Assembly (NCBI GenBank): GCA_001983555.1
Contig: LJHE01000021.1
Span: forward strand, 1-64,000
Direction of reading: 5' to 3'
Length of the DNA: 64,000 bases
From: Candidatus Epulonipiscioides gigas
GTDB taxonomy: Bacteria > Bacillota > Clostridia > Lachnospirales > Cellulosilyticaceae
The position numbers and the translations under genes were made by a program. The notes under the pieces were generated by a model, which saw nothing but the letters and a program-made list of their open reading frames with translations, did no database searches and was not told the DNA's origin. Numbering within the stretch: position 1 is the first letter of the stretch; each line of letters opens with the position of its first letter. Shown here piece by piece: positions 25,232 through 34,235 of this stretch.

Positions 25232-26329
25232 CTATATTTCAAATGGAGCATAATCAATATCAAATCCAAAATATCTAGGGCTAAAGCACGCAAGCCCTTC
25301 TTTAGTTTTCCAAATATCAGGTGCTGACAGAGCAATTACCACAACTTCTGCTCCTATTTTTGCATCAGGATTTGTTATTGGCATTCCATCTTTACCAAAT
25401 AAACAAATTAAATCAGGACAAGTAACATCAATTTTATTATTTTTATAAGACATTAAGTTTTCATTTTTAAACCAAATCTTATATATATCATTTATATAAA
25501 TACCAGTACCTGTAATATGAATTTCTCCAATATTAAATGCACTAGTACATTCCCAAGGCATTTTATCAATAATTCCTTCAAATAAAATTTTACCATTTTC
25601 ACTTTGAGCAATTTCATGAGCTACATTTTTACCCTGCTCTTTAGCAACTCTTAATATTTGACCTATTTTTTGAGCGTAACTAATTGCTCCAATAATAACT
25701 GATTCACGATAAATTTTTGCTGTAGTTGGGTGGTCTACAACGCCAACGAGATTATTACTAACAACTGCAATGGCACGCACAATTTCTTCTGCTCGTAAAT
25801 CATCTACAACATCAGGCAGTATTATTACATCTCCAAATTCTGTGGCAACTGCCATTGGAGCTATTGGGACATTTTTAATAAAGTATGTTGAATGTGATAG
25901 CTCGGGTACAGAACGACCAGCGGGGTCTGCATCCATAATTGGAATACCAAGTAAGGCTGCAATATGCAATGCCTCGGCAGTATTTGCTCCACCGAGCTCT
26001 GTCGATGATACTGCTACAAATTTTTGTCCTAAATAATCTTCTAATTTTTTAAGTGCTAATATTGAAGGGATATCTTTTATTTTAGGTAAATTTTTATATT
26101 TTTCGTCTAATTCTTCATGTTCTTTTTTAGGAGCTCCACAACCGTAAGGGGTTGCAATATATGCATCATCAGCAACTTCATGAACATCTAATAATTTAAT
26201 TTCTCTGTTATTTATAAAATCATCTTCCATAATTTGAAGACCTTCTGTAAGAGAACCACCGCCTCCTGTTCCTAAAACAGCACAACCATATAAGATATCT
26301 ATTACATCTTGCTTATTAAGTGTTTTCAT
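25232..26329 (-). CDS. DUF917 family protein (hydantoinase/oxoprolinase-associated)
   Basis: This 365-residue protein matches DUF917, a family often found beside hydantoinase-type or NCS1 transporter genes. Visible features are the glycine-rich AVLGTGGGGS (residues 17-26), STELGGANTAEA (about 108), PIMDADPAGRSVPE (about 130) and ALSAPDIWKT near the C-terminus. Biochemistry is poorly established. It is 54 bp downstream of an NCS1 permease gene, so a role in using an imported nucleobase or hydantoin-like compound is an inference. Confidence 0.78.
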   Translation of the reverse strand: MKTLNKQDVIDILYGCAVLGTGGGGSLTEGLQIMEDDFINNREIKLLDVHEVADDAYIATPYGCGAPKKEHEELDEKYKNLPKIKDIPSILALKKLEDYLGQKFVAVSSTELGGANTAEALHIAALLGIPIMDADPAGRSVPELSHSTYFIKNVPIAPMAVATEFGDVIILPDVVDDLRAEEIVRAIAVVSNNLVGVVDHPTTAKIYRESVIIGAISYAQKIGQILRVAKEQGKNVAHEIAQSENGKILFEGIIDKMPWECTSAFNIGEIHITGTGIYINDIYKIWFKNENLMSYKNNKIDVTCPDLICLFGKDGMPITNPDAKIGAEVVVIALSAPDIWKTKEGLACFSPRYFGFDIDYAPFEI

Positions 26330-26383
26330 TTCAAATTCCTCCTAAGATTAAGGACACAGCAAGCTATGTCCTTGATAAATGAA

Positions 26384-27697
26384 TTAGAGTCGAATTACAC
26401 AATCTTCTAAATCTGTAACAATTCTTTCCTTTGCAACATCATTCCCTCGAGATGGAGATGGCAAAGCTCTTTCAAGTAAAATGTAAGCAACAAATCCTAT
26501 TATAATACCTAAATACTCAATATACAAGATATAGGCAATAATTGCTCCAATTGCCCAAGCAATTACACCTGCCCAGTTAAAACCAGATACAGCATGCCAA
26601 TTTGCAGTTTTTCCTTTTCCAACAAAATAATAATCTGCCATCATAACACCACCAATTGGACACGCAATACAAGCGAGCATACTTAAAACGCCTTCTATAT
26701 GATTTAATATTCCAAATGCTCCTAAAATTGTACCTATTAAACCTATAACAAATGTTGCTTCTCGTCTTTTATTATCTGGTATATCAAAAATCATTACTGT
26801 ATTAAGACCACCTGAATATGCATTTGTAGAATTTGTAGTCCATGTTGATAAAATCATTGAGCTAACTCCAAGAATTGGTATACCAACTTCAATTAAAACA
26901 AGACTTATATCATAGTTATTTGCAATTTTAGTCATTAAAATACCAAGAATTAAAGTAATGACACCCATTGGAAAAACTCCCCAAAAAGTTGAGTTTAATA
27001 CATCTTTTCTAGTTTTTTGAAAGCGAGTAAAATCACACGGAGAGATTGCTCCAACAGCATAAAAGTTAAATGATAACCCGACACCTGCCATAAAGCTCAT
27101 TGTTTGAGCAACCTCAGAATTTAATTCTGATAATCCATGTTCTTTAACCACAAGATATGTACCTAAAACCATAATAATCATAAGCAAAGGAATTGATATT
27201 TTATCCAGCTTTTCAATTGCTCCCATTCCAAAAACAGCAGTCGATAACATTATAATACCCCAAATTATACTAGCAACAGGAATTGGTATATTAATATTAA
27301 AGCTATTAAGCAGAGCATTAGCAAATGCTTCTCCACAAACTGCATTATTTATTCCAAACCATCCAATAAAATTTAGAGCAAGCACAGTACTGACTATATA
27401 TCTTGAACCTAAAACACCCATACTGGATTGAGATAAAGTACAGGTTGCTCCACCAAGGTCGCTACCCATATAACCAAGGATGACCATTACAACAACTACA
27501 ATTAAATATCCGATTGTACCGGAAATGATACCATTCATTATAGACATCGATTCAGCAAGAATAGCTCCTAATAAAAATGATGGAACACAAACACAAATAC
27601 CAGCTTGAATGTATGCCATTGACTTAGCGCTCATTCTATCGTCAATGGCAATGGGACATAGAGCATTAAGCTCCGATGATTTTTCTTTTTTATTCAT
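26384..27697 (-). CDS. NCS1-family cytosine/purine (nucleobase) permease, CodB-like
   Basis: This 437-residue transporter has about twelve transmembrane helices. Family features include the N-terminal SMAYIQAGICVCVPSFLLGA (helix 1), GSDLGGATCTLSQSSMG, FIGWFGINNAVCGEAF (substrate-site helix) and SPCDFTRFQKTRKD. NCS1 proteins import cytosine, allantoin or hydantoins with sodium or protons. It forms an operon with DUF917. Its promoter (TTGACA-17-TATTAT on the minus strand, 27734-27762) is a near mirror of that of the divergent gene. Confidence 0.87.
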   Translation of the reverse strand: MNKKEKSSELNALCPIAIDDRMSAKSMAYIQAGICVCVPSFLLGAILAESMSIMNGIISGTIGYLIVVVVMVILGYMGSDLGGATCTLSQSSMGVLGSRYIVSTVLALNFIGWFGINNAVCGEAFANALLNSFNINIPIPVASIIWGIIMLSTAVFGMGAIEKLDKISIPLLMIIMVLGTYLVVKEHGLSELNSEVAQTMSFMAGVGLSFNFYAVGAISPCDFTRFQKTRKDVLNSTFWGVFPMGVITLILGILMTKIANNYDISLVLIEVGIPILGVSSMILSTWTTNSTNAYSGGLNTVMIFDIPDNKRREATFVIGLIGTILGAFGILNHIEGVLSMLACIACPIGGVMMADYYFVGKGKTANWHAVSGFNWAGVIAWAIGAIIAYILYIEYLGIIIGFVAYILLERALPSPSRGNDVAKERIVTDLEDCVIRL

Positions 27698-27733
27698 AAT
27701 TTATCTCCCTTTTTAATATTTGTAATATAGTAG

Positions 27734-27762
27734 ATAATAACATTGTTGGAATAATATGTCAA
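27734..27762 (-). promoter_or_regulatory. Promoter of the permease/DUF917 operon
   Basis: On the minus strand, TTGACA (27757-27762) and TATTAT (27734-27739) are 17 bp apart. It shares the string TTGACATATTATTCC-like with the opposite promoter. Confidence 0.75.
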
Positions 27763-27809
27763 TTATCTCTAAAAGAGCAGAATATATACGCTATTATATA
27801 AAATTACAA

Positions 27810-27838
27810 TTGACATAATATAAAAAATGTAATATTAT
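27810..27838 (+). promoter_or_regulatory. Divergent promoter of the small membrane protein gene
   Basis: TTGACA (27810-27815), 17 bp, TATTAT (27833-27838). The surrounding bases form long inverted repeats with the opposing promoter: ATGTCAATT/AATTGACAT and GGAATAATAT/ATATTATTCC. This suggests shared operator sequences. Confidence 0.75.
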
Positions 27839-27881
27839 TCCATTATAGGGATTATCTAACTTTACAGGGGAGGGAAACTTT

Positions 27882-28235
27882 ATGAAAAGTGGTGAATTTT
27901 TATTTTTATCGGGGTCAATTAGTGTAATGTATTTATTTTCATTATTTACAGATTTTTTTGTAGCAACAACAATACCAAGTGAGCCATTAGCTGTAAAAGA
28001 AATGATATATGGAGCAGTAATGTTACCTCACACTATATTTGTAGCAAGTTCGGTTATATTTACTTGGGTAGGATTTTTCACAAAATCAAAACAAATTGTA
28101 TTGAGTTCTTGTATTTTGTATTTTATATCACTATTACTGATGTCATTTAATATTCATAATATAATTTTTCAATTTATATTTAATTGTATTGCCTTTTATA
28201 AAATGCAATTTAATAATAAACAAAAAATATATTAA
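27882..28235 (+). CDS. Small membrane protein of unknown function
   Basis: This 117-residue protein has about four hydrophobic helices (residues 6-30, 45-66, 71-90 and 92-105) and short basic tails. I recognise no family. A strong SD (GGGGAGGG) and the mirrored promoter support expression. It is divergent from the nucleobase permease operon, and the shared operator-like repeats suggest joint regulation. A convergent hairpin ends it. Confidence 0.65.
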   Translation: MKSGEFLFLSGSISVMYLFSLFTDFFVATTIPSEPLAVKEMIYGAVMLPHTIFVASSVIFTWVGFFTKSKQIVLSSCILYFISLLLMSFNIHNIIFQFIFNCIAFYKMQFNNKQKIY

Positions 28236-28253
28236 TTTTAACATATATATACT

Positions 28254-28283
28254 CACCAATGGATTTTTTACAATCTATTGGTG
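28254..28283. terminator. Hairpin between convergent genes
   Basis: CACCAAT/ATTGGTG (28254-28260 and 28277-28283) with inner GAT/ATC pairs lies between the stops of the small membrane protein and the gerC-type gene. The flanking T-tracts are modest. Confidence 0.45.
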
Positions 28284-28295
28284 GCACTTGTTTTG

Positions 28296-29525
28296 CTACA
28301 TTAGAATTCCTGTATTATTTATATCCACATTTATATTGACATAAATAGGCATTTCTTCAAAACCATTTTGCTCCCAAGTATCCTTGTAGTCTTTCCACAA
28401 ATTCGGCTCTTTTCTAAACATTTTATCTCCTATTTTTAAGAAATCAATATTTAGCTCTTTAGCCTTATCTAAAGTTATTTTAGTTTGTCTATATATTTCA
28501 TCTGCTATAAGAAGCTTTATTTCTTTAAAAGCAGTTTGATTAAATATATTGTTATCTGTGTATTCAGCAATTTCACCTTTAGCAGCTATATTTATTACAG
28601 TACAAAAATTTCCATTTATTGTTTTAAAATCTATGCTAGAAACAGTGTGTTCTAAGACATAAGTTATTGGGCTATCCTTATAATTTGTTATAACAGGAAC
28701 ATCTCTTGCGTGACCATCAATTAAGAGCTTACCACGAACAACATTTTTATCTAAATATTCAACAAAAGTATAATTTTTTAAAAGAGCAGCTCCACTTATT
28801 TCAAAACTTGTATTTCCAACTTCCATTTGCTCATTTTCAGTACTAGCTTTTAAATTAATTTCGTTATTACTTTTTTCTATTTCAGTAGGCTCCTTGCTTT
28901 GAACAAAATCTTCACTTTTAGGAAGTTTAAAAATGGGCATAAGAGCAACTCCAGTATCTTGCATATCTCTAATAAAATTTCCTAGAAGTTGTGGCTCAAA
29001 ATATGCCAGCGGACGCTCTTTATTATTAAAGTAATTCATAATATATAAGCCAATAATTGGCTGTTGAGTATTTTTTATACTAATGGCCTCTTCTGTGCGA
29101 CCATTTACAGCTAAAATAGGGATATTTCTTGCAAATTGCCTACCTCTTGTCATTGAATCTAATGTCTGTTTAAACAGTTTATCATCTTTTAAAAGATCTT
29201 CTCCTAGAAAAATAACTTTAACATGACTAAAAGTTATTGTATTTCTAGTTTTTGTTTCTAAAATATCGAGGCTGTCAACTATGGTTTTAGCTTGTATAGG
29301 AATATTAGTTTTCATATCTAATGCAAGAGATTCGGTACCTGATAGTTTTGCCATATCAGGAATAGAATAAGTTATTTCATAAGGCTTTTCTTTTTTATCA
29401 TTTTTATCATTTTTGTCTATGGCAAATTCTAAAATAACTGAACGATTATTAATTTCAACACTATCAAAGCAACCTGTTAAAAATATAACATTCAATAGTA
29501 TTAACAGTTTACGGCTGAGTTTCAT
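28296..29525 (-). CDS. Ger(x)C-family spore germination lipoprotein (receptor C subunit)
   Basis: This 409-residue protein starts with a lipoprotein signal (LLILLNVIFLTGC, lipobox LTGC at about residue 18), followed directly by FDSVEINNRSVI, a hallmark of GerAC/GerKC proteins. It is anchored on the outer face of the spore inner membrane and works with the A and B subunits in nutrient-triggered germination. It overlaps the B-subunit gene by 17 bp, so the operon is translationally coupled. Which nutrient is sensed cannot be inferred. Confidence 0.9.
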   Translation of the reverse strand: MKLSRKLLILLNVIFLTGCFDSVEINNRSVILEFAIDKNDKNDKKEKPYEITYSIPDMAKLSGTESLALDMKTNIPIQAKTIVDSLDILETKTRNTITFSHVKVIFLGEDLLKDDKLFKQTLDSMTRGRQFARNIPILAVNGRTEEAISIKNTQQPIIGLYIMNYFNNKERPLAYFEPQLLGNFIRDMQDTGVALMPIFKLPKSEDFVQSKEPTEIEKSNNEINLKASTENEQMEVGNTSFEISGAALLKNYTFVEYLDKNVVRGKLLIDGHARDVPVITNYKDSPITYVLEHTVSSIDFKTINGNFCTVINIAAKGEIAEYTDNNIFNQTAFKEIKLLIADEIYRQTKITLDKAKELNIDFLKIGDKMFRKEPNLWKDYKDTWEQNGFEEMPIYVNINVDINNTGILM

Positions 29526-30615
29526 GTGCTCCTACCTTTCTTAATTTAGCAATTAAAATGAGAGCAAGAGGAATGATAAATAAAAACCATATTCCCATCT
29601 TAACTTGAAATCCTACAAAATAATCATAGGCATAAACAAGACCATCAGGAAAAATTGCCACTAAAAATATAAATGGAATAATTGGTATAACAGTTACATT
29701 TGTTCTTTTAAATTTAAATAAATTGCCAATTAATAAAGAGCTCACATAAACGCCACCACTTATATACATAAATACGCTCATAATCCACCAAGCCATCATT
29801 AAAATTTCTTGATTTTCTAAAAAGGAACCTGGTAATTGAATGCTTTGCATTAAAGCAAGTACTGGCCAAATTTCTCTTTCAGTTTCAATAGTTCCTATAC
29901 CTGTAAAAGTTAAAATTATTATCAAAATTTCTAAAATTGTAATAACTCCTACAGCAAAAAAACAACATTTTCTGATTTTTTGAGGTCGATTTGCAAATGC
30001 TCCAATAACAAGTACAAATTCAAGTGGCATATATGTTACACTTGTCATAAAACTACCTTTAATAGCGTCTTGAATTTCCCATTGAAACATTGGCAACAAT
30101 TGTTCATAATCTGCTTTATACATTATAAAACACATTACTAAAATAACTGGTACAAAAACAAAATAAACTAAAATTTCGGCCATTCTTCCTTGAGCTTCTA
30201 TGCCAGATTTTACTAGATAATAGCATACAAAAAGCATAAGTAGAGCAATGACTTCAAGAGGTGTATTTGGCAGTAATGCAAGATTAATCATTTCTGTAAA
30301 TAATCTAAGCTCTAAACCAGTACTAATTACAATTTTAATAGCAAAAAAAATTGTAAGAGCTATCCCAAATGGTTTTGTTAAAATAGCTTGAGTATAATCA
30401 ACAAAACTTTGACCTCTAAAACGATCGATAAGAGAAGTTATTACATAAATATATACAACTCCTATTATTAAACTAAAAACAGGTAGCCAATACCCATCTC
30501 TACTAGCTATTTTTGCACAGGTATTTGGCAACACGAGTATAGACATATTAAACATTTGTAACAGCAATAGAATTTTAAATTGACGCATAGATATTCTACT
30601 ATTATGGGTATACAT
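29509..30615 (-). CDS. GerAB/GerKB-family spore germination permease (receptor B subunit)
   Basis: This 368-residue polytopic protein with about ten helices belongs to the amino-acid-permease-like spore germination family. The N-terminal RISMRQFKILLLLQMFNMSILVLP and the mid-protein MAEILVYFVFVPVILVM are typical. The B subunit is the germinant-binding component of the Ger receptor. It lies between the A and C subunit genes, as usual. An SD (AAGGAGCAATTTC) precedes the ATG. Confidence 0.9.
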   Translation of the reverse strand: MYTHNSRISMRQFKILLLLQMFNMSILVLPNTCAKIASRDGYWLPVFSLIIGVVYIYVITSLIDRFRGQSFVDYTQAILTKPFGIALTIFFAIKIVISTGLELRLFTEMINLALLPNTPLEVIALLMLFVCYYLVKSGIEAQGRMAEILVYFVFVPVILVMCFIMYKADYEQLLPMFQWEIQDAIKGSFMTSVTYMPLEFVLVIGAFANRPQKIRKCCFFAVGVITILEILIIILTFTGIGTIETEREIWPVLALMQSIQLPGSFLENQEILMMAWWIMSVFMYISGGVYVSSLLIGNLFKFKRTNVTVIPIIPFIFLVAIFPDGLVYAYDYFVGFQVKMGIWFLFIIPLALILIAKLRKVGAHETQP

Positions 30616-30627
30616 CGAAATTGCTCC

Positions 30628-32280
30628 TTATGATTTCTTATTTTGATCTTCTTCTTTATAAGCTGGATCAGGTGGATATACTGGACCTGGTGGTGTGACT
30701 GGTTGCGTTGTACTAGTTGCATCCTTAAGACGCATCCTAGTTTTTTGTGATTTCCTAGCAAAACGAGGTCTTTTATTTTGCATAAATAATGGATATCTTA
30801 ATATTGTGTCACGAAGCCCATCAGATGCTCTACCATCATTTGCAATAAATGGAGATAAGTATGGTGTACCAAAACTTTCAAGCGATGCAAGATGAGCAAA
30901 CATAATTAATAGTCCTATAAAAAATCCATATAATCCAAATAATGCACAAATAAAAATGAAAGCATATTTTATTATTCTAAAAGCAGTAGTTAAACTATAG
31001 TCGGGAATAGCAAATGTTGCAATAGCTGTGAGAGCAACAATTATAACTATCATTGGACTTATAAGCTTTGCATCTACAGCAGCCTGACCTATTACTATAC
31101 CACCAACAACACCAATTGCATGTCCAACAGGACCTGGCAACCGGATACCAGCTTCTTTTAAGAGCTCAAATGCCATTTCCATAATTATAATTTCCAAAAC
31201 AGATAGAAAAGCAATACCTTCTCTTGAGGCAGCTATTGATACAACTATAGTTGTGGGGAGCATAGAAGGATGAAAATTTAATATTGCAATATAGAGCCCA
31301 GGTAAAGCAAAAGATAAAAATGATACAATATATCTTAAAATTCTGGTAAAGCTCATAATTTCCCATCTTTGATAATAATCTTCAGCAGCTTGAAAAAAAC
31401 AATTTAATGTGGCTGGCAATAAAATTACAAATGGGGATGTATCCACTACTAAAGCCACCTTTCCTTCCAGTAGACTTGCTGCAACTTTGTCTGGTCGTTC
31501 TGTTGCTTGAGTTTGCGGGAAAGGACTTTTATAACTATCTTCTATCATTTGTTCTACATATCCACTATCAAAAATTCCGTCAATAGTATATTTTTGAAGT
31601 CTTTGTTTAACATCTTCTACAAGATTAGGTTCAGCAATATCTTCCATATACATTATGGCAATATCAGTACGACTTCGTGTGCCAATTGATGTCATTTCTA
31701 CTTTGAGCTTTGTATCTCTAATTCTTCTTCTTATTAATACAGTATTAAAACGGATAGTTTCAACAAAACCATCTCGAGGACCACGAATAACTGCTTCTGT
31801 TTCAGGTGCAGAAATTCCTCGACCTGGCCAACCTCGAGAAGCAATTTTAAGTCCAACATTTGTGCCTTCAACAAAAATTACTGTATCTCCAGATAATATG
31901 GAGCGAACCATATCATCCATAGACTGCATTTCTGAGATATCAAAAGTGGCACTAAAATGATCCATTATTAATTGCGTGGGAGTAGTTGTTAAAGGAGTAT
32001 CTTCATCACCTAAATTTTTATAGTCTATAATGCGTGATAAAAAAACATTTTCTATAAGCTCACGATTTATAAGACCATCAACATATACAGCGTATATTTT
32101 AAGTGGCATTTTTGCACCTATATCAACTTCTCTTTTTATAACATCAGCACAATTTTTAAATAAATATTCAATATTTTTTATATTTGCTTCTAAATTTTCA
32201 GAAATACTGAGCATAATCTTATTTGCTCTGTCATGAATTTTATCTTCATTATGTGGTATTGACATATTATTTCTCCTCAT
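30628..32280 (-). CDS. GerAA/GerKA-family spore germination protein (receptor A subunit)
   Basis: This 550-residue protein has the soluble N-terminal domain (LIMDHF..., DTVIFVEGTNVGLKIASRGWPGRGISAPETEAVIRGPRDGF, family hallmark region at about 130-170), followed by a membrane domain of about five helices and a Pro-rich C-terminal tail (PVTPPGPVYPPDP). GerA-type A subunits oligomerise and can act as ion channels on germinant binding. First large gene of the A-B-C operon. The start used is the ATG at 32280 or the internal ATG at 32268, which has GGAGAAATAAT upstream. Confidence 0.92.
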   Translation of the reverse strand: MRRNNMSIPHNEDKIHDRANKIMLSISENLEANIKNIEYLFKNCADVIKREVDIGAKMPLKIYAVYVDGLINRELIENVFLSRIIDYKNLGDEDTPLTTTPTQLIMDHFSATFDISEMQSMDDMVRSILSGDTVIFVEGTNVGLKIASRGWPGRGISAPETEAVIRGPRDGFVETIRFNTVLIRRRIRDTKLKVEMTSIGTRSRTDIAIMYMEDIAEPNLVEDVKQRLQKYTIDGIFDSGYVEQMIEDSYKSPFPQTQATERPDKVAASLLEGKVALVVDTSPFVILLPATLNCFFQAAEDYYQRWEIMSFTRILRYIVSFLSFALPGLYIAILNFHPSMLPTTIVVSIAASREGIAFLSVLEIIIMEMAFELLKEAGIRLPGPVGHAIGVVGGIVIGQAAVDAKLISPMIVIIVALTAIATFAIPDYSLTTAFRIIKYAFIFICALFGLYGFFIGLLIMFAHLASLESFGTPYLSPFIANDGRASDGLRDTILRYPLFMQNKRPRFARKSQKTRMRLKDATSTTQPVTPPGPVYPPDPAYKEEDQNKKS

Positions 32281-32283
32281 TAA

Positions 32284-32481
32284 TTAATAAATTATTCTAA
32301 TAAAAACACCCAATATGGCTACCAAAATATAAAATATACCCATAATTTTTGTGAAAATAGATTCTTTATTTAAATTGTCAACATTTTTTAAATAGACGCT
32401 CTGAACACAATATAGATATAATCCAATGCAAAATAATACAATAATTATATATATTGAAAAAATATCCACTAATTTTGCCAT
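32284..32481 (-). CDS. Small two-helix membrane protein in the ger operon
   Basis: This 65-residue protein has two hydrophobic segments (about residues 7-28 and 44-64) separated by a polar loop. A strong SD (GGAGGG) precedes the ATG, and the stop lies 3 bp before the receptor A gene, so it is co-transcribed. Small membrane proteins near Ger receptors are known in other spore formers (D-type subunits), and this may be such an accessory; the sequence alone does not prove homology. Confidence 0.7.
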   Translation of the reverse strand: MAKLVDIFSIYIIIVLFCIGLYLYCVQSVYLKNVDNLNKESIFTKIMGIFYILVAILGVFIRIIY

Positions 32482-32639
32482 AATTTTCTTCCCTCCTTCT
32501 ATATACCAATTATTAGAAATTTAAGCTTAAATTATGCATACTTTTAAAATTAATATAATTTACATTTTTTTCCTTAAATGTTGTATAAAAATAATTCTGA
32601 GCGGTAATCCTTTATTAGATAATTAAAGAAAGGAAATAG

Positions 32640-34232
32640 ATGAAAATGTCTTTTGATAATTATTTAAAAAAAGAATTAAATATAGATAAAATTTCGAGTG
32701 AAGAAGAATTATTAAAAAATAATTGTTTAGATGAGAAAAAACTTTTAATGTTTAAGCAAGTATATTATAGAGTAAATGGAGTAATGTTTGAAAAAAATTA
32801 TGAATATACCTTAAAAACAGAACCTGTAGTTACAAAATATTGTATTGATAATAAAATAATTCCCATTTGTCAAGATGAATTTGTACTTAAAATTGCTTTA
32901 AATAATCCTTTTTTATTAGAAAAAATAGCTAATTTAAAGATTATTTCAAATCGTCAAATCATTGTATATGTAGCTACCCAGAAATCTATTGAAATTGCTC
33001 TTAAGAAGTTAAATAATTTCTATAAAAGTAATTCTCAAATAGTAGATTTAAATATCCAGCCTAAAAATGACACTAACTATATTAGTTTGTTTACTTTAGA
33101 TAGCAATGAAGAAATATTAGAGCAAGATACTATAAAGTCCTTAATAAAAAGTATAATAGAGCAGGCAATAATAAAAGAAGCTTCTGATATACACATAGAA
33201 ACATTACGAGATGATATTCTCATAAGGTTTAGAATAGATGGTAGGTTAAAAGATATACGAAGTTTGGATAAACATATTTCACAAGAAATAATTAATTCTA
33301 TAAAAACTTTTTCAAATATGGATATAACCAACCAAAAAACAACGCAAGATGGTCATTTGAATTATCAAAATTTTGATATAAGAGTTAATACTTTACCCAA
33401 TATTAATGGAGAAAAAATTGTTATGCGACTTAGAAAAAATGATGATAATATAATAAATTCTTTAAGTGATATTTGTTTTTTAGAAGAAGACTTAGAATTA
33501 TTTAATTATCTATTAAAATTAAAATCGGGTTTAATAGTTGTTACAGGACCTACTGGCAGTGGAAAAAGTACAACTCTTGCAAGTTTTTTACAAGCGCTTC
33601 AGTCTGAGCATATAAATATAGTTTCCATTGAAGACCCTGTAGAAATTATAATAAAAGGTGTTACACAGGTAAATATAAATGAAAGAAGTAATTTTAGTTT
33701 TGAAGAAGCCTTAAGAGGGATTTTAAGACAGGATATAGATGTTCTAATGATTGGTGAACTTAGAGATATAGCAACCACAGAAATTGCAATACGAGCAGCT
33801 CTTACAGGACATACAATATTAACTACTCTTCATACGGAAAATTCAACTGGAGCAATATATCGCTTTATTGATATGGGTGTTTCTTCTGTAATGATAAAGG
33901 AAACTGTAAAAGGAGTGATTGCTCAAAGACTTCTTAGAAAACTTTGTCCACATTGCAAACAAATAGATGACTATGACTTTTATTTTAAGGCAGTAGGTTG
34001 CGATAAGTGTAATTATACAGGATATAAAGGAAGAATAGCAATATTTGAAATTTTAATACCAATTATTCATTTAATTAGTGCAGATTATAATAAAAGTGAT
34101 TTATATCATTTAGCTATAGAAAATGGATTGATAACATTGAAAGAAAAAGCTATGTCACTTGTTGAGCATGGAATTACCTCTTTAGACGAACTAGAAAATA
34201 TTTTAGGTAATTTTCAAGGAAATGAGATTTAG
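32640..34232 (+). CDS. pilB: Type IV pilus assembly ATPase PilB (GspE family)
   Basis: This 530-residue ATPase has a short MshEN-like N-terminus, a GspE catalytic core with Walker A GPTGSGKST (about 303-311), the Asp box, Walker B LMIGELRD (about 372), the His box LTGHTILTTLH and a tetracysteine zinc site (CPHC...CDKC, about 440-460). It powers pilin polymerisation at the inner membrane. It starts a cluster of pilus genes reaching 39217. PilD peptidase, PilT and PilM are not in the window. Confidence 0.92.
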   Translation: MKMSFDNYLKKELNIDKISSEEELLKNNCLDEKKLLMFKQVYYRVNGVMFEKNYEYTLKTEPVVTKYCIDNKIIPICQDEFVLKIALNNPFLLEKIANLKIISNRQIIVYVATQKSIEIALKKLNNFYKSNSQIVDLNIQPKNDTNYISLFTLDSNEEILEQDTIKSLIKSIIEQAIIKEASDIHIETLRDDILIRFRIDGRLKDIRSLDKHISQEIINSIKTFSNMDITNQKTTQDGHLNYQNFDIRVNTLPNINGEKIVMRLRKNDDNIINSLSDICFLEEDLELFNYLLKLKSGLIVVTGPTGSGKSTTLASFLQALQSEHINIVSIEDPVEIIIKGVTQVNINERSNFSFEEALRGILRQDIDVLMIGELRDIATTEIAIRAALTGHTILTTLHTENSTGAIYRFIDMGVSSVMIKETVKGVIAQRLLRKLCPHCKQIDDYDFYFKAVGCDKCNYTGYKGRIAIFEILIPIIHLISADYNKSDLYHLAIENGLITLKEKAMSLVEHGITSLDELENILGNFQGNEI

Positions 34233-34235
34233 ATT

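Noticed and set aside
32482-32639. A sigma-G promoter for the ger operon (GCATA, then AATAAT-like -10)
   Set aside because: The -10 match is poor and the AT-rich background makes chance matches likely.
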